From JAVBQL01 sp031549085 (GTDB taxonomy: Bacteria; Spirochaetota; GWE2-31-10; MWDO01): 64,000 bases of DNA. Numbering within the stretch: position 1 is the stretch's first letter; each line of letters opens with the position of its first letter. Below are positions 25,116-34,315 of the stretch, piece by piece. The notes beneath the pieces are model-generated. The model saw only the letters and a list, made by a program, of their open reading frames with translations. It was not told where the DNA came from and did not search any database. The stretch spans positions 1 to 64,000 of the forward strand of contig JAVBQL010000014.1 of NCBI GenBank assembly GCA_031549085.1. Direction: 5' to 3'. The translations under genes were made by a program, and so were the position numbers.

Positions 25116-26003
25116 TTAATAATTCTTTATTAAAACTTCTGTTGTATGTGTTTTATTCAATGGATTAAAAATACCGACCTCACTTATCTCATAATCTTTA
25201 TATAGTTCTCTAATAAACTCACAATTGGAGTTTGATTGTAAAAACCTAACACCCTTTTCTGTTAGTTTATCGCAAGAGCTTTTCAATACCTCATGAGAAT
25301 CAGCATCAAAAATATTGCTATAATAGTTGCACTTCCCATTCTTCTCTTTTTCTAAATAATAGGGTGGATCGAGATAAACAATGCTATCTTTATCTGTAAT
25401 ATTATCCAAAATGATATTACAATCCTTGTTTAGAATAGTGATATTGTTATAATTAAAATAATCACTTATCGCTTTTAATTTGGGGTATTGAAGTTCTAGC
25501 TTTGTCTTTTCTATAGCTTCTTGATTTATGCTCGCCATGAGTTCACTATTTTTATTAAGACTCATTCTTGAGTAAAAACTATACTTTGTAAGGTAAAAAA
25601 ATCGAGAAGCTCTCTCAATATTAGTTAGTTTTGAAAAAAGTTCTTTGTCTCTATCAATGTTTCTTAATGTGTAAAAGAACTCTTTAGATACTTGATAAGT
25701 ATTAAGAACATTAATTAACTCACTGATATTGTCCTTTATAATACTATATAGATTTGTTAGTTCGGGGTTATAGTCATTAATAACCACGTTTTTTGGCTGC
25801 AAGTGAAAAGTTAATGCTCCTGCTCCAAAAAACAGCTCATAAAATTGAGTATAATTTGTTGGCATTAACGCTATTATCTCTTTTGCAAGTCGTCTTTTTC
25901 CTCCAATCCACTTAAATGGAGGTTCAATAGGCTTCTTAAGAAGAATCGATTTGTTCGGTTCAATTGTCTTGATTTGTATGTTTCTATACGATTGTGTACT
26001 CAT
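25116..26003 (-). CDS. Dam-type DNA adenine N6-methyltransferase
   Basis: The protein has 295 residues. The AdoMet motif is 'PFKWIGGKRRL' (about 28-38), with 'YELFFGAGALTFHL' after it and the catalytic 'DPPYY' (about 217). The target-recognition region lies between them. Enzymes of this D12 (Dam/DpnIIA) class methylate adenine, often in GATC; the site here is not provable from sequence. It is the last gene of the phage, behind a separate terminator, in the position where Mu carries its DNA-modification genes. It probably protects phage DNA from restriction or marks it for regulation. Confidence 0.88.
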   Translation of the reverse strand: MSTQSYRNIQIKTIEPNKSILLKKPIEPPFKWIGGKRRLAKEIIALMPTNYTQFYELFFGAGALTFHLQPKNVVINDYNPELTNLYSIIKDNISELINVLNTYQVSKEFFYTLRNIDRDKELFSKLTNIERASRFFYLTKYSFYSRMSLNKNSELMASINQEAIEKTKLELQYPKLKAISDYFNYNNITILNKDCNIILDNITDKDSIVYLDPPYYLEKEKNGKCNYYSNIFDADSHEVLKSSCDKLTEKGVRFLQSNSNCEFIRELYKDYEISEVGIFNPLNKTHTTEVLIKNY

Positions 26004-26032
26004 CTTTTTGTTCCTTGATTATTTTATAATAA

Positions 26033-26058
26033 AAAAGGACGGCGTACGCCGTCCTTTT
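26033..26058 (-). terminator. Bidirectional terminator between fibre genes and methylase
   Basis: The perfect palindrome AAAAGGACGGC-GTAC-GCCGTCCTTTT is flanked by T runs on both strands. It ends late transcription and implies separate expression of the methylase. Confidence 0.8.
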
Positions 26059-26062
26059 ATTT

Positions 26063-26842
26063 TTAATTTTTTGTTTCTATCTCTACTATTTTTTCTCTGC
26101 TACTATCGATTTCTACTCTCTGTTCCTTTCTCTCTGCAAAGCTAGGTAATAACTCTTCTTTGGGATATGGTAAAATCTCTTCCATAGTTTTCCCAAAAAT
26201 TTCAACTATTCTTTCTTTTGGTAGTTGCAGAAAGGCTTCTACTATGGCTTCGATACAATTTATTGCTCTATGATTTCTTTTTGTTAGTTGGTTTTGCAAA
26301 CTAAATATCTTTTGTTCAATTTCAAAGATAACCTTCTCATTTTCATCAACAACCCACTCCCCATAAGCAAATTGAGAGTCATATTCGGACAGTTTTTCTC
26401 TATCACTATTTTCTTGCCATAGCGAAAAATCAATAGGTTTCAACGGAGTTAATTCTAATAGATTATACTTATCTTGATTATTATTTATTGTAATTTCTTC
26501 TTTTGTATTAATATTATAGAAGACACCATCTATTTTTCTAGGCAAAAATCCATTTTCTATAAGCTCTTCCTCATTCATCTCTCGTATCATGTCAAGGCTA
26601 TCATCAAAAATGTATCTTTCAGATACTGCAATTAGCCCCTCTTCAACAATTTGCCTATTAGATTTTCTAGAGAAATCTTTATTATAGAAATTTATATTGT
26701 CCCCCTCACTAACCAAAATGCCAGCTGGCAGCTCCATTAAGTTTTTATTTTTAAAATAGAGACTCTTTTTTGCGATCTCTATATCTCCACAATTAATACT
26801 TATTACGATGTCATTCTCTATACATATAAAGTATTTATTCAT
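26063..26842 (-). CDS. Probable tail-fibre accessory or assembly protein
   Basis: The protein has 259 residues and no motif I can name with confidence. It lies 12 bases after the tail-fibre gene and before the late terminator, the place where fibre chaperones are usually encoded. It contains 'LTPLKPIDFSLWQENSDREKL' in the middle and a helical C-terminal half with 'LPKERIVEIFGKTMEEILPYP'. Fibre-assembly proteins are poorly conserved, so the call rests on position. Confidence 0.5.
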   Translation of the reverse strand: MNKYFICIENDIVISINCGDIEIAKKSLYFKNKNLMELPAGILVSEGDNINFYNKDFSRKSNRQIVEEGLIAVSERYIFDDSLDMIREMNEEELIENGFLPRKIDGVFYNINTKEEITINNNQDKYNLLELTPLKPIDFSLWQENSDREKLSEYDSQFAYGEWVVDENEKVIFEIEQKIFSLQNQLTKRNHRAINCIEAIVEAFLQLPKERIVEIFGKTMEEILPYPKEELLPSFAERKEQRVEIDSSREKIVEIETKN

Positions 26843-26854
26843 AAACTACTCCTT

Positions 26855-28003
26855 TTATGCTATTTTTTCCCAAACTCTAATTGTTCTATTTCTGCTCCAT
26901 GTATCTGCCCCACCCCCAATATTATCGTTTGTTGTGAATGTATGAGTATGGTCAATATTTGCTGAAGCTGTTGAATTGGCAAAACCATTTGAACCACCAG
27001 AACTGATACTCCAGCCACCACCAGTCCCCATAAAAAATTGAGCTCCAGAACTACCTGTATGCGAGTGAGTTTGATTTGTACCCATATAACCAGTTGTTCC
27101 ATTATGTTTGTGATTTTTTATGGAACTCTCTTGAATGCCACTTTCAAAATTTGAGGCTGTTCCTCCTTCTGTTCTAAAAAAAATACCTTCAGTATTAAAT
27201 CGTAGCCCCCATATCCCGCCATATAAATCTGTTGGCGAAGCTTCTCCAGGAAATTGTATTCTAAAACAGCCAACTGGGTGTACCACATTAATTATAAAAG
27301 TCTTGTTAAACAACTCTTTTAGATTGTTTCTGATGGCTTGCAAAATGGATTTTACTGATGTTTTAGTAATTGTTGGTAGTGTAGTTGTTGCTGCTTCATC
27401 GGATAGAGTAATATTGATTGCAGCTTCATTTTCAACAATATCACTTATCTTTTTACTTTCACTCTCTACCTTGTTGCTTAAATCAATTAGTTTTAGATTG
27501 TTGAAGAGCCTTGTAACTCTTGATATATCGATAGTTAGATTATTTTGTGATAACAATACATCTGCAATAACAATTAAATCGCTTGCTATTGCGGGAGTTG
27601 ATGGGCTCTCTGATTCTATACCTTGTAAAATAACAACTTCAAAATGCTCGTCACTTCTATATTTTATTTTATTTCCAAGCCCGTTGGTCTTGTCATCATA
27701 TTCTTTTCTAGCAAATTTTATACCGATTGTTATATATTTGCTATTAGTCTCTGGCATGTAACTAGACAAATCTACTTGAGAATCTGCAGTTAAAGCAATT
27801 CTATTCCCATTTTTATATGCCACCCCAGCCTTAACAGTCACTTTAGAGTGACTGTTTTCTGCAACTTCAAGTCCCTCTAAAATACCATCTCCAATGGCAT
27901 CTTTTATTATATTTCTATCTGCATTTTCAATATTGATTTGTAAAATATCATTAAAATCCTCTGGAGTTATCTGTTGCCTTTGATAAAACTGTTGCCTGTT
28001 CAT
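26855..28003 (-). CDS. Tail fibre / receptor-binding protein with collar-type tip
   Basis: The protein has 382 residues. The N-terminus ('QRQQITPEDFNDILQINIENADRNI') suits baseplate attachment, followed by a beta-rich shaft. The C-terminal part contains 'VGCFRIQFPG' and Gly/Ser-rich segments with the His-X-His pairs 'HKHN', 'HSHTG' and 'HTHTF'. These are typical of short tail-fibre tips that bind metal along the trimer axis. It recognises the host surface and so sets host range. It is preceded by the tail protein I homologue, as in Mu. Confidence 0.78.
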   Translation of the reverse strand: MNRQQFYQRQQITPEDFNDILQINIENADRNIIKDAIGDGILEGLEVAENSHSKVTVKAGVAYKNGNRIALTADSQVDLSSYMPETNSKYITIGIKFARKEYDDKTNGLGNKIKYRSDEHFEVVILQGIESESPSTPAIASDLIVIADVLLSQNNLTIDISRVTRLFNNLKLIDLSNKVESESKKISDIVENEAAINITLSDEAATTTLPTITKTSVKSILQAIRNNLKELFNKTFIINVVHPVGCFRIQFPGEASPTDLYGGIWGLRFNTEGIFFRTEGGTASNFESGIQESSIKNHKHNGTTGYMGTNQTHSHTGSSGAQFFMGTGGGWSISSGGSNGFANSTASANIDHTHTFTTNDNIGGGADTWSRNRTIRVWEKIA

Positions 28004-28024
28004 TTTTTCTCCTTTAATATTTTT

Positions 28025-28594
28025 TTATGATAATACTTCATAATTTAGTGTGCTTATTCCCAGCTCAAAAATTGGGAAATCAAAAAGCTCTTCTATGTAA
28101 TAATCAATGTGACATGGTTTAATTTTATCTAATATTGTTTTCAAAAGATTTCTTGTTTTGTTGTCAAGCTCCTCGAAAACTTGTACAACAAAACCATCTC
28201 CACCATTGCCTCCTAAAGAATCAACACCTAAATAACTATAATTTAATATGAAGTTTCCGAGCTCTTTGCAATCGAAAACATTAAACTCTTTAAAATAATA
28301 TTTTGAAATAATCTCTTTTATGCCACTTTTAGTTGTCACATGTTTTAGAAACTTATAACTTGTGTAAGTTTTCTCTTTTAAAATCTCTTCTGTATCAAGT
28401 GGGAATATTAAAATCGATTGCTCACTAGCTTTCTGTTTGATGTCATCGCAACTATGAACAAAATAATTTGCGATCATTTCATAATTGAGTTCATGAAGAT
28501 GATCAAATGTCTCACAGATTATTTTAACAATCTTTTCAAAATTAGAGTTTTCAAGTATTGGATATATTGTTTTTATATAATCAAACATTGTCAT
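28025..28594 (-). CDS. Mu gp48-like tail protein (DUF2313)
   Basis: The protein has 189 residues. Position directly after baseplate J and before the fibre matches Mu gp48 / P2 I. 'CHIDYYIEE' and the C-terminal strand pattern fit the DUF2313 family, and a helical N-terminus is present. It links the baseplate wedge to the fibre. The stop of the J gene and this start are two bases apart. Confidence 0.65.
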   Translation of the reverse strand: MTMFDYIKTIYPILENSNFEKIVKIICETFDHLHELNYEMIANYFVHSCDDIKQKASEQSILIFPLDTEEILKEKTYTSYKFLKHVTTKSGIKEIISKYYFKEFNVFDCKELGNFILNYSYLGVDSLGGNGGDGFVVQVFEELDNKTRNLLKTILDKIKPCHIDYYIEELFDFPIFELGISTLNYEVLS

Positions 28595-28596
28595 AT

Positions 28597-29718
28597 TTAA
28601 ATCTCTTCTGCCATCTCTGTAGTTATATTAATAGTTCCTTTCGTTGCTATTTGATGATTACTTATTTCGACATTGTCAGTTGGCTCTATAAACTCAATAT
28701 ATTTTATGCCTTTAATATTGTTCATAATGGTAAGTTTCATTTTATCTAAAACGAAATCCTCACCAATTTTAAATATTTCTATTTTCTCATCTGTAGAAAC
28801 AAACATTGTATTTATTATTTCAATTGTTTTTTGCTTTATGTTTTCGACTTCATTCTGCAGACAAGATGGCAAGAGATGTAAAATTATACCTATATCAATT
28901 TCTACTGGTATAGGGGAGTAGACAATTGCATCAACTCCTATGGGTTTATTTTGTTCTATTACACTTTTTATCTCTTCTATTATTTCTTCTGATGCTGTAC
29001 CATTGGCTGTAGAAACGATAATATCAACGGTATTGTAGCCTCTTGGTATTGGCACTACAACAACATCAGTCACACCATTAACTGAACGAGCCCATGATTC
29101 ATAAGCCTTTTCATTAGCTCCCGTTATTAACTCTCCCCACTTTGCAAAATACCTCTTTCCTAAACTCTCATCTGTCTCTCCATCTGTACCTGCCTCAATT
29201 ATCCAGTTCAATTCATTTTTTACATAATCTATTCCAGAAACAGGATTAACTAAACGAGTGATGTAGTTTTCTGGAACATTATAGTAAGCTCCTGTCTCCT
29301 CTGCTGTAACTTTTACTAGTGTTTTATCTATGTTCATTTGCATTACAGTATCTTCAACCACAAAATAGCGATACTCTTTGCCAAGCGAGTTCAATTTTGT
29401 TTTAACAATTGTATTTTTCTTGATTTGTATAGCTTTATCAAGCTTTCCATTCCTTCCAAAAACTACATAGCCAGTTGTCTTTGCTGCCTCTCTTCTCTCT
29501 ATTCCGACTTGTCCAACTAAATAATCTAATGCAGCCCCACTTGCAGATTGAATATAAGCCTCTTTGGCTACATTCTTTTGATGTTCTCTTATTAAACTTG
29601 CTGATTCTGCCAATATTTCTAAAAGCCCTTTCAAAACTCCTGCGGAGGAGAGGTTTGTTACATCAACATATTTAGGAGCAATCTCTCTAAATATTTTATT
29701 ATGAATTTCGTTATCCAT
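28597..29718 (-). CDS. Baseplate J / gp47-like wedge protein
   Basis: The protein has 373 residues. The N-terminal part has 'ASGAALDYLVGQVGIERREA', typical of baseplate J-like proteins. The core carries 'ETGAYYNVPENYI' and 'GTDGETDESLGKRYFAKW', and the C-terminal domain 'VVVPIPRGYNTVDIIV' is also typical. It forms the wedge layer around the central hub. It is followed by gp48-like and preceded by gp25/W-like genes. Confidence 0.88.
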   Translation of the reverse strand: MDNEIHNKIFREIAPKYVDVTNLSSAGVLKGLLEILAESASLIREHQKNVAKEAYIQSASGAALDYLVGQVGIERREAAKTTGYVVFGRNGKLDKAIQIKKNTIVKTKLNSLGKEYRYFVVEDTVMQMNIDKTLVKVTAEETGAYYNVPENYITRLVNPVSGIDYVKNELNWIIEAGTDGETDESLGKRYFAKWGELITGANEKAYESWARSVNGVTDVVVVPIPRGYNTVDIIVSTANGTASEEIIEEIKSVIEQNKPIGVDAIVYSPIPVEIDIGIILHLLPSCLQNEVENIKQKTIEIINTMFVSTDEKIEIFKIGEDFVLDKMKLTIMNNIKGIKYIEFIEPTDNVEISNHQIATKGTINITTEMAEEI

Positions 29719-29720
29719 TC

Positions 29721-30113
29721 TTATCCTCCGACAAAACCAGCTTCAATTTCATTATTTTTCAGTGCAATGTTAAGTTTTTCTTGTAATCCAAGATTCCATA
29801 ACTGAAAACTTGTCTTTATATACAACCCATCCCCAACTCTTACAACTGCTATGTTTATTGTTGTGGGATTTATCTCGTCACATTCAATCAATATCTGCTT
29901 GACATGTGTCTCTATATATTTGCTTGAGACATCTCTTGCTTTTATCCACTTATACAATTCACTACCGAAATCTTTGTCAAAAAAAATAGCACCTCTTGGA
30001 GTTGTAAGGCGTCTTATTACATTTTGCCTTAAAAGATCGTTATCTTTAGCCTTTATAAAATCTCCGCCTTGAATAAAGATATTTCCATTCTCCATTAGGA
30101 TATCAAATAACAT
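29721..30113 (-). CDS. gp46 / GpW (gp25-like) baseplate wedge protein
   Basis: The protein has 130 residues. 'IRRLTTPRGAIFFDKDFGSEL' is the hallmark of this small wedge family (DUF2634/GPW_gp25), and 'IIIxxxDEINPTTINIA'-like strands follow. It initiates sheath assembly at the baseplate. Its start overlaps the end of the hub gene by 11 bases. Confidence 0.8.
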   Translation of the reverse strand: MLFDILMENGNIFIQGGDFIKAKDNDLLRQNVIRRLTTPRGAIFFDKDFGSELYKWIKARDVSSKYIETHVKQILIECDEINPTTINIAVVRVGDGLYIKTSFQLWNLGLQEKLNIALKNNEIEAGFVGG

Positions 30114-30732
30114 AGAGTTCTAACTCCTTACTTGTTAGTTTATATCCAATTATAGTCCTGCCTTCTATTGTGTCAAAAATATTTGGAATATTCTCATTTT
30201 CTACTACTATTGTGTTCCCCTCTCTTCTATATATTCTATTACTAACTCTATTTTTTTTATCGATTTTATCAAATAGATAGATTTTATCACTATCATCATA
30301 CCAATATACTTTCTTACTTAATCTCGTGTTATATACAGATAGAAGATTTGAAAACGAGGTTGCTGGGGTTGATTTTGGAAGCCAACTAATAGAAAAATCG
30401 CTAATATTAGATTCCATTTTTATGCTGCAGACATCCAATACATCTTTTATTATATTTGTAAGATTTTCATCGCCATAACATTTTATCTTGGTTGTAGATT
30501 TGTGGAACTCAATATTGGATAGTACAATCGCTTGATAGTATCCCTCTTTGATTTTATTAACACCATTTATATAGCCTTTAAACACCGTTTTATTACCATG
30601 TTTTATCTCTATCTTTTCCTCTATTTTAGGGGTGATATTAAATATTTCCAAAAAAACAGTTGTTAAAGTGTTTAACTGTTTAATGACAAACCCGTTTGCC
30701 TCTATTTCACTATCTGCTAATTTAAATATCAT
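30103..30732 (-). CDS. Baseplate hub protein (gp44 / gpD-like)
   Basis: The protein has 209 residues, shorter than many hubs. Beta strands 'TVFLEIFNI' and 'IEIKHGNKTVFKGYING' resemble the first hub barrel. 'NIIKDVLDVCSIKMES', 'SISWLPKSTPATSFSNLL' and 'KVYWYDDSDKIYLFD' fit the hub pattern of late-control D/gp44 proteins. Position before GpW agrees. The assignment is by pattern and gene order. Confidence 0.6.
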   Translation of the reverse strand: MIFKLADSEIEANGFVIKQLNTLTTVFLEIFNITPKIEEKIEIKHGNKTVFKGYINGVNKIKEGYYQAIVLSNIEFHKSTTKIKCYGDENLTNIIKDVLDVCSIKMESNISDFSISWLPKSTPATSFSNLLSVYNTRLSKKVYWYDDSDKIYLFDKIDKKNRVSNRIYRREGNTIVVENENIPNIFDTIEGRTIIGYKLTSKELELYVI

Positions 30733-30734
30733 CC

Positions 30735-31412
30735 CTATCCCCCTGTTTTAACACTCATTCCCCCAGCCTCAATATATCCACGTCTCCACTCATTTTGTAA
30801 TATCATCTTCTCTAGCTCTGCTCTTGTTAGCTTCTCTGCCTCTTTTTCAGTTGTCAAACCGTTATCAACAGCCTCTTTTTTCAGCTGCTGCTCTTTAGTT
30901 TTTATTCTGAGAGAGTCATACTCGATAAACTCTAATTCTACTGTTGCTCTATTTTCTCCACCCCTTAAGCTTGTGGAGAGGGTTGTAAAGACAACTTTTG
31001 TTATATCAATTGAGTTTATCAGCTCGTTTTCTATCTCAAAAAAGTAGTCTTTCATAAATAGTTGATGTAGAGAGTGGATAGTAGAGTGAACATCTGTCAA
31101 GTCATCCTCTATCTTCTCAAGTGTCTCAAGCCTCTTTAGAGCCTCCTCAAAAGCTCCATCATCTTTAGAAAAATCTCTATGCCAGTTGTTAATGTCAAAA
31201 TCTTTTTTATTAAAGTTAGTAATTATTAGGCAAGAGATTGATATCTTTCTATCACCATAGCCATCAATTATTTGTATCTCGCCCGATTTGTCCTCAAGCT
31301 CTTTTGATGTTATTTTTAAAGCATCATCTATCTTTATATTTTGTTCTATACAAGGGAGAGGTTTGTTATTAAGAATCAGAAAGCCTTTTTCGTCAAAAAC
31401 AATTCTATTCAT
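30735..31412 (-). CDS. Baseplate/tail protein in the gp43 position
   Basis: The protein has 225 residues and lies between tape measure and hub, where Mu has gp43 (N). It starts with a beta-rich segment ('FLILNNKPLPCIEQNIKID', 'SGEIQIIDGYGDRKISISC') resembling proteins that cap the tail tube. A long helical region follows. The C-terminus is helical with Gly. I cannot name the family, and the role is inferred from order. Confidence 0.5.
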   Translation of the reverse strand: MNRIVFDEKGFLILNNKPLPCIEQNIKIDDALKITSKELEDKSGEIQIIDGYGDRKISISCLIITNFNKKDFDINNWHRDFSKDDGAFEEALKRLETLEKIEDDLTDVHSTIHSLHQLFMKDYFFEIENELINSIDITKVVFTTLSTSLRGGENRATVELEFIEYDSLRIKTKEQQLKKEAVDNGLTTEKEAEKLTRAELEKMILQNEWRRGYIEAGGMSVKTGG

Positions 31413-33516
31413 TTACTGCCTTTTTTATCTCTACTTCCAATATTTTAATGAAATCCTCCATACTTTTTATAGAGTCTATATTGTCTATCTTTATGTTTAG
31501 ATTCTGTATAACGATGCCATGTTCTCCACTCTTTTTATCTGTCCTATATTTATCACTACTTTTTGTCTCACTCTGATTTGTTACCTTAGGGGGTTTTACA
31601 GATTCTATTACCTCTTCTCTTGTAGCGATTGCAGGTTGTACTCCCTTTTGTACAGCCATATTTTCGACTATTGCACTTTTTCTTACAATCTCGACCTGTT
31701 TTTGCTGCTGCTCTATTTCTTTATTTTTTACTTTATCTTGCTGTCTTTTGATTTTTTCCTCATTTTTGGTAGCTTCTTCTATATTCTTTGCCACCTCTCT
31801 TGCCTTGTTTAGTTTTTCTGTCTGTTCATTAATTCTTTTTAGCTCTTCAACACCCTCATCACTCATTTTATTTGCAGAAAATACATCTACCCACTGCTCT
31901 TTTAGGTTGTTGAAGTGGTCTCCAATCATTTTTCCCGACTCATCAACAGCTGCTTTTATTTTTTGTGGGTCGAAAGTAAAAAGAGAGGCTAATATTTTGC
32001 CTGCCGCTTTCCCAAATATTTCAATTGTTCCAAAAATGGAGTCTAGGGCAGCTTTTATTGTTTGAGTTACCTTACTTAGTAGGAAGACTACTCCTCCAGC
32101 AATCGCCCCAGAAAGATAGGCTAGTTTTTTTCTTATTTCAAAAATGATATTCCCAATTCCCCCCATTTTTTTTAGAACTTCACCAATTTTACTCCCAATA
32201 AAGTTAAATAACTTTCCCAAGAGCACAATTAGCAAGGTAGGTAGTGGGAAAATAATTGCGAAAATAACTTTAAAAGATTTGATAATGCTCTTTCCTAAAT
32301 CAATAAACATCTTTCCAACTGCTCTAATTGAGTTGCCAACCAAATCCCAATTTTTTATTATCGCTCTGATACCAGCTACCAATAGGGCAATTGCAGCAAC
32401 AGCTCCAAGAATGATCCACGTAATAGGATTAGCCAAAATCGGAGGCAACATCGCCCATAATCCGCCAATAACCAGTTTTATTGGTGCTAATAGCCCCATA
32501 AGTGCTCCTCTTGCTGCTCCAGCGAATCCTTTTAATGCTGCAGAAAATAGGTTCGTGGGGACTATCCCCCCAATCATGCTTCCAGTTACACGAGTTATGG
32601 CTTGGCTTAAGAGCTTGCTATTTGTTATGAGTGATGTCTTTATCATGTTCATTTTTGAATATAGAAATAAGGACACCCCCAACACGACACCCAACACTGC
32701 AAGAGTACCGACAACGATACCAATTCCATTGGCAATTTTTGGATGTGCATCAGCAAAATCAAGCATTTTTGAGAGGAGAGAGCTCACCCCATTCATTATA
32801 TTTTTAACTGGGGCGAGGAGAGATTCTCCAAATTTCGCCTGAAAGTCCCAAAACAGCCCAGTCATAAGCCCGAATGCTCCAGAAAAAGTCTTTGACTGTT
32901 TATCCATCATCCCACCAAAGTTTTTCATATCATTTATGATTTTTGGTAGAACAGCCATCATCTCTTCAGCACTGGCATTTTTTACATCTTTTCCAAGTGC
33001 CTTTTGCCAATCTTCTGTAGAGATAAGTAGGCTTCGAAACATATCAACCGCCATGCCTTTCTCGCCACTAGCAAGTTTAGAGTAGGCTGTTGCCACTTGC
33101 TCCAAAGGTTTCCCTGCACCACTCGCTAAGTTACCCAAATCAATCATCAAATCGCTTGAGTAGCGACCTATAGCCTGCAGTTGATTACCAAAGGATACTA
33201 TCTCTTGAGTAGAGTAGGTAGTTGAGTTAGATAATTCTGCAAGCTCTCTATATCTCTGATTTGCTTTCTCTTGAGAACCTAGCATTACTTCAAGCTGTGT
33301 TTTGTAATTATCTACCTGAGATGCTGCACTTACGAAACCAGTTCCTACAGCAATAACGGCTGCGGATGTTCCAGCCATTGCAAGCCCCATATTCCCGACA
33401 ACATTTCTTGCTTCATCAAGATTTTTAATCTTATCACTTATCTTGTCAAGTGGGTTTGAAACTTTATCTACCATGTCAATAATAAAACTTGCTTTAAAAG
33501 CAGACTCAAATCCCAC
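31405..33516 (-). CDS. Tail tape-measure protein
   Basis: The protein has 703 residues and starts with GTG after AAGGAAC. The N-terminal TP901-type region has 'YRELAELSNSTTYSTQEIVS' and 'LASGAGKPLEQVATAYSKLA'. Several hydrophobic Gly/Ala-rich helices follow (about 265-480). A Lys/Glu-rich coiled coil (about 575-640) ends the protein. The tape measure sets tail length and enters the host envelope. Length would predict a tail of around 100 nm by the usual rule of about 1.5 Angstrom per residue. It overlaps the next gene by 8 bases. Confidence 0.88.
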   Translation of the reverse strand: MGFESAFKASFIIDMVDKVSNPLDKISDKIKNLDEARNVVGNMGLAMAGTSAAVIAVGTGFVSAASQVDNYKTQLEVMLGSQEKANQRYRELAELSNSTTYSTQEIVSFGNQLQAIGRYSSDLMIDLGNLASGAGKPLEQVATAYSKLASGEKGMAVDMFRSLLISTEDWQKALGKDVKNASAEEMMAVLPKIINDMKNFGGMMDKQSKTFSGAFGLMTGLFWDFQAKFGESLLAPVKNIMNGVSSLLSKMLDFADAHPKIANGIGIVVGTLAVLGVVLGVSLFLYSKMNMIKTSLITNSKLLSQAITRVTGSMIGGIVPTNLFSAALKGFAGAARGALMGLLAPIKLVIGGLWAMLPPILANPITWIILGAVAAIALLVAGIRAIIKNWDLVGNSIRAVGKMFIDLGKSIIKSFKVIFAIIFPLPTLLIVLLGKLFNFIGSKIGEVLKKMGGIGNIIFEIRKKLAYLSGAIAGGVVFLLSKVTQTIKAALDSIFGTIEIFGKAAGKILASLFTFDPQKIKAAVDESGKMIGDHFNNLKEQWVDVFSANKMSDEGVEELKRINEQTEKLNKAREVAKNIEEATKNEEKIKRQQDKVKNKEIEQQQKQVEIVRKSAIVENMAVQKGVQPAIATREEVIESVKPPKVTNQSETKSSDKYRTDKKSGEHGIVIQNLNIKIDNIDSIKSMEDFIKILEVEIKKAVNE

Positions 33517-33527
33517 TTTTTTTAGTT

Positions 33528-33604
33528 CCTTACCTTTTTCCTATTTTAAATAATGTTTAAACTCTGACCAAAGTTTAATAGCCTCTACCATTTGGGTCAT
33601 TATC
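33528..33604 (-). repeat. 80-bp module duplicated upstream of sheath and tape-measure genes
   Basis: ATAATGAMCCAAA..., GTTTAAAC-TTATT and AAAAAGGTAAGGARCT are shared in order with 36691-36760, about 75% alike. Here the module can encode a 19-codon frame (MTQMVEAIKLWSEF...). In the other copy that frame is closed. Both copies deliver the ribosome site of the next gene. Confidence 0.45.
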
Positions 33605-33636
33605 ACAAAAACTAAACAAAGCCCAACTCAAAAAAA

Positions 33637-34269
33637 CTATTTTTTCCCTATTATAGTTTTACTTAAGGCGTTATCTACTGGGTTTGTTGCCCCTGCCAGT
33701 GCAGCAGAGGGTTCGGTTTCGCCCTTTCCGCTTGGGGCTTGTGTAAATCCATGAGTATGTCCCTGTATCATGCCAACTAGAGTCGCAACAGCAGTGTTTA
33801 GAGTGTCTCCTAAAACATAGCTCTCTGTTGCACCATCTCCACCGAGCTTTATTTGGTCTGCCTTTATTGATACTTCAGTAGTTTCAACAGAGACCTTACT
33901 ATCATTGATTTCTATTTTTGTTTTATTATTTATATTAAGGTCTAATTTATTCTCTTTTAATTCTATTTTTGTTTTGTCTAATGTGATATGCAGTCTGTGT
34001 GTTTTGCTAAAAAAACATACCACATAGCTATTTGTAATATCCCCTTCTGGACAAGCAATAAGGCACTCAAGGTCATCATCTTTGTCGTTAAGCCCAATGA
34101 TAAATGGTGATTTTACATTGCTTAAAATTAAATCACTCTCCTCATCACCTTTATAGAGCTTTGCATTTATAGTGTGGTCATTGTTAATGCTATCAACTTT
34201 AGCTTTATAGATATATGTCTCTTTCGCTATTGCTTTTATATATTCAACAACTTCAGCTGTATGTATCAT
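33637..34269 (-). CDS. Baseplate spike-like protein (gp45/gpV type), displaced
   Basis: The protein has 210 residues. The N-terminal OB-like domain ends near 'LECLIACPEGDITNSYVVCFF'. Repetitive strands follow ('TKIELKENKLDLNINNKTKIEINDSKVSVE'-type, each about 9 residues), typical of a spike beta-helix. The C-terminus 'MIQGHTHGFTQAPSGKG' is common in baseplate spike proteins. In Mu the spike is encoded after the hub. Here it precedes the tape measure. Confidence 0.65.
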   Translation of the reverse strand: MIHTAEVVEYIKAIAKETYIYKAKVDSINNDHTINAKLYKGDEESDLILSNVKSPFIIGLNDKDDDLECLIACPEGDITNSYVVCFFSKTHRLHITLDKTKIELKENKLDLNINNKTKIEINDSKVSVETTEVSIKADQIKLGGDGATESYVLGDTLNTAVATLVGMIQGHTHGFTQAPSGKGETEPSAALAGATNPVDNALSKTIIGKK

Positions 34270-34315
34270 TTTCTTTTTTTGCTTCTCCTATATGACAAAG
34301 GGGAGAGTACAAAAA

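Noticed and set aside
27135..27761. 208-codon plus-strand frame opposite the tail fibre
   Set aside because: Antisense shadow with no ribosome site; the minus-strand fibre protein has clear features.
31519..32842. Long plus-strand frames opposite the tape-measure gene
   Set aside because: They are antisense shadows of the secure tape-measure gene, with low-complexity Phe/Ser/Ile products and no ribosome sites.
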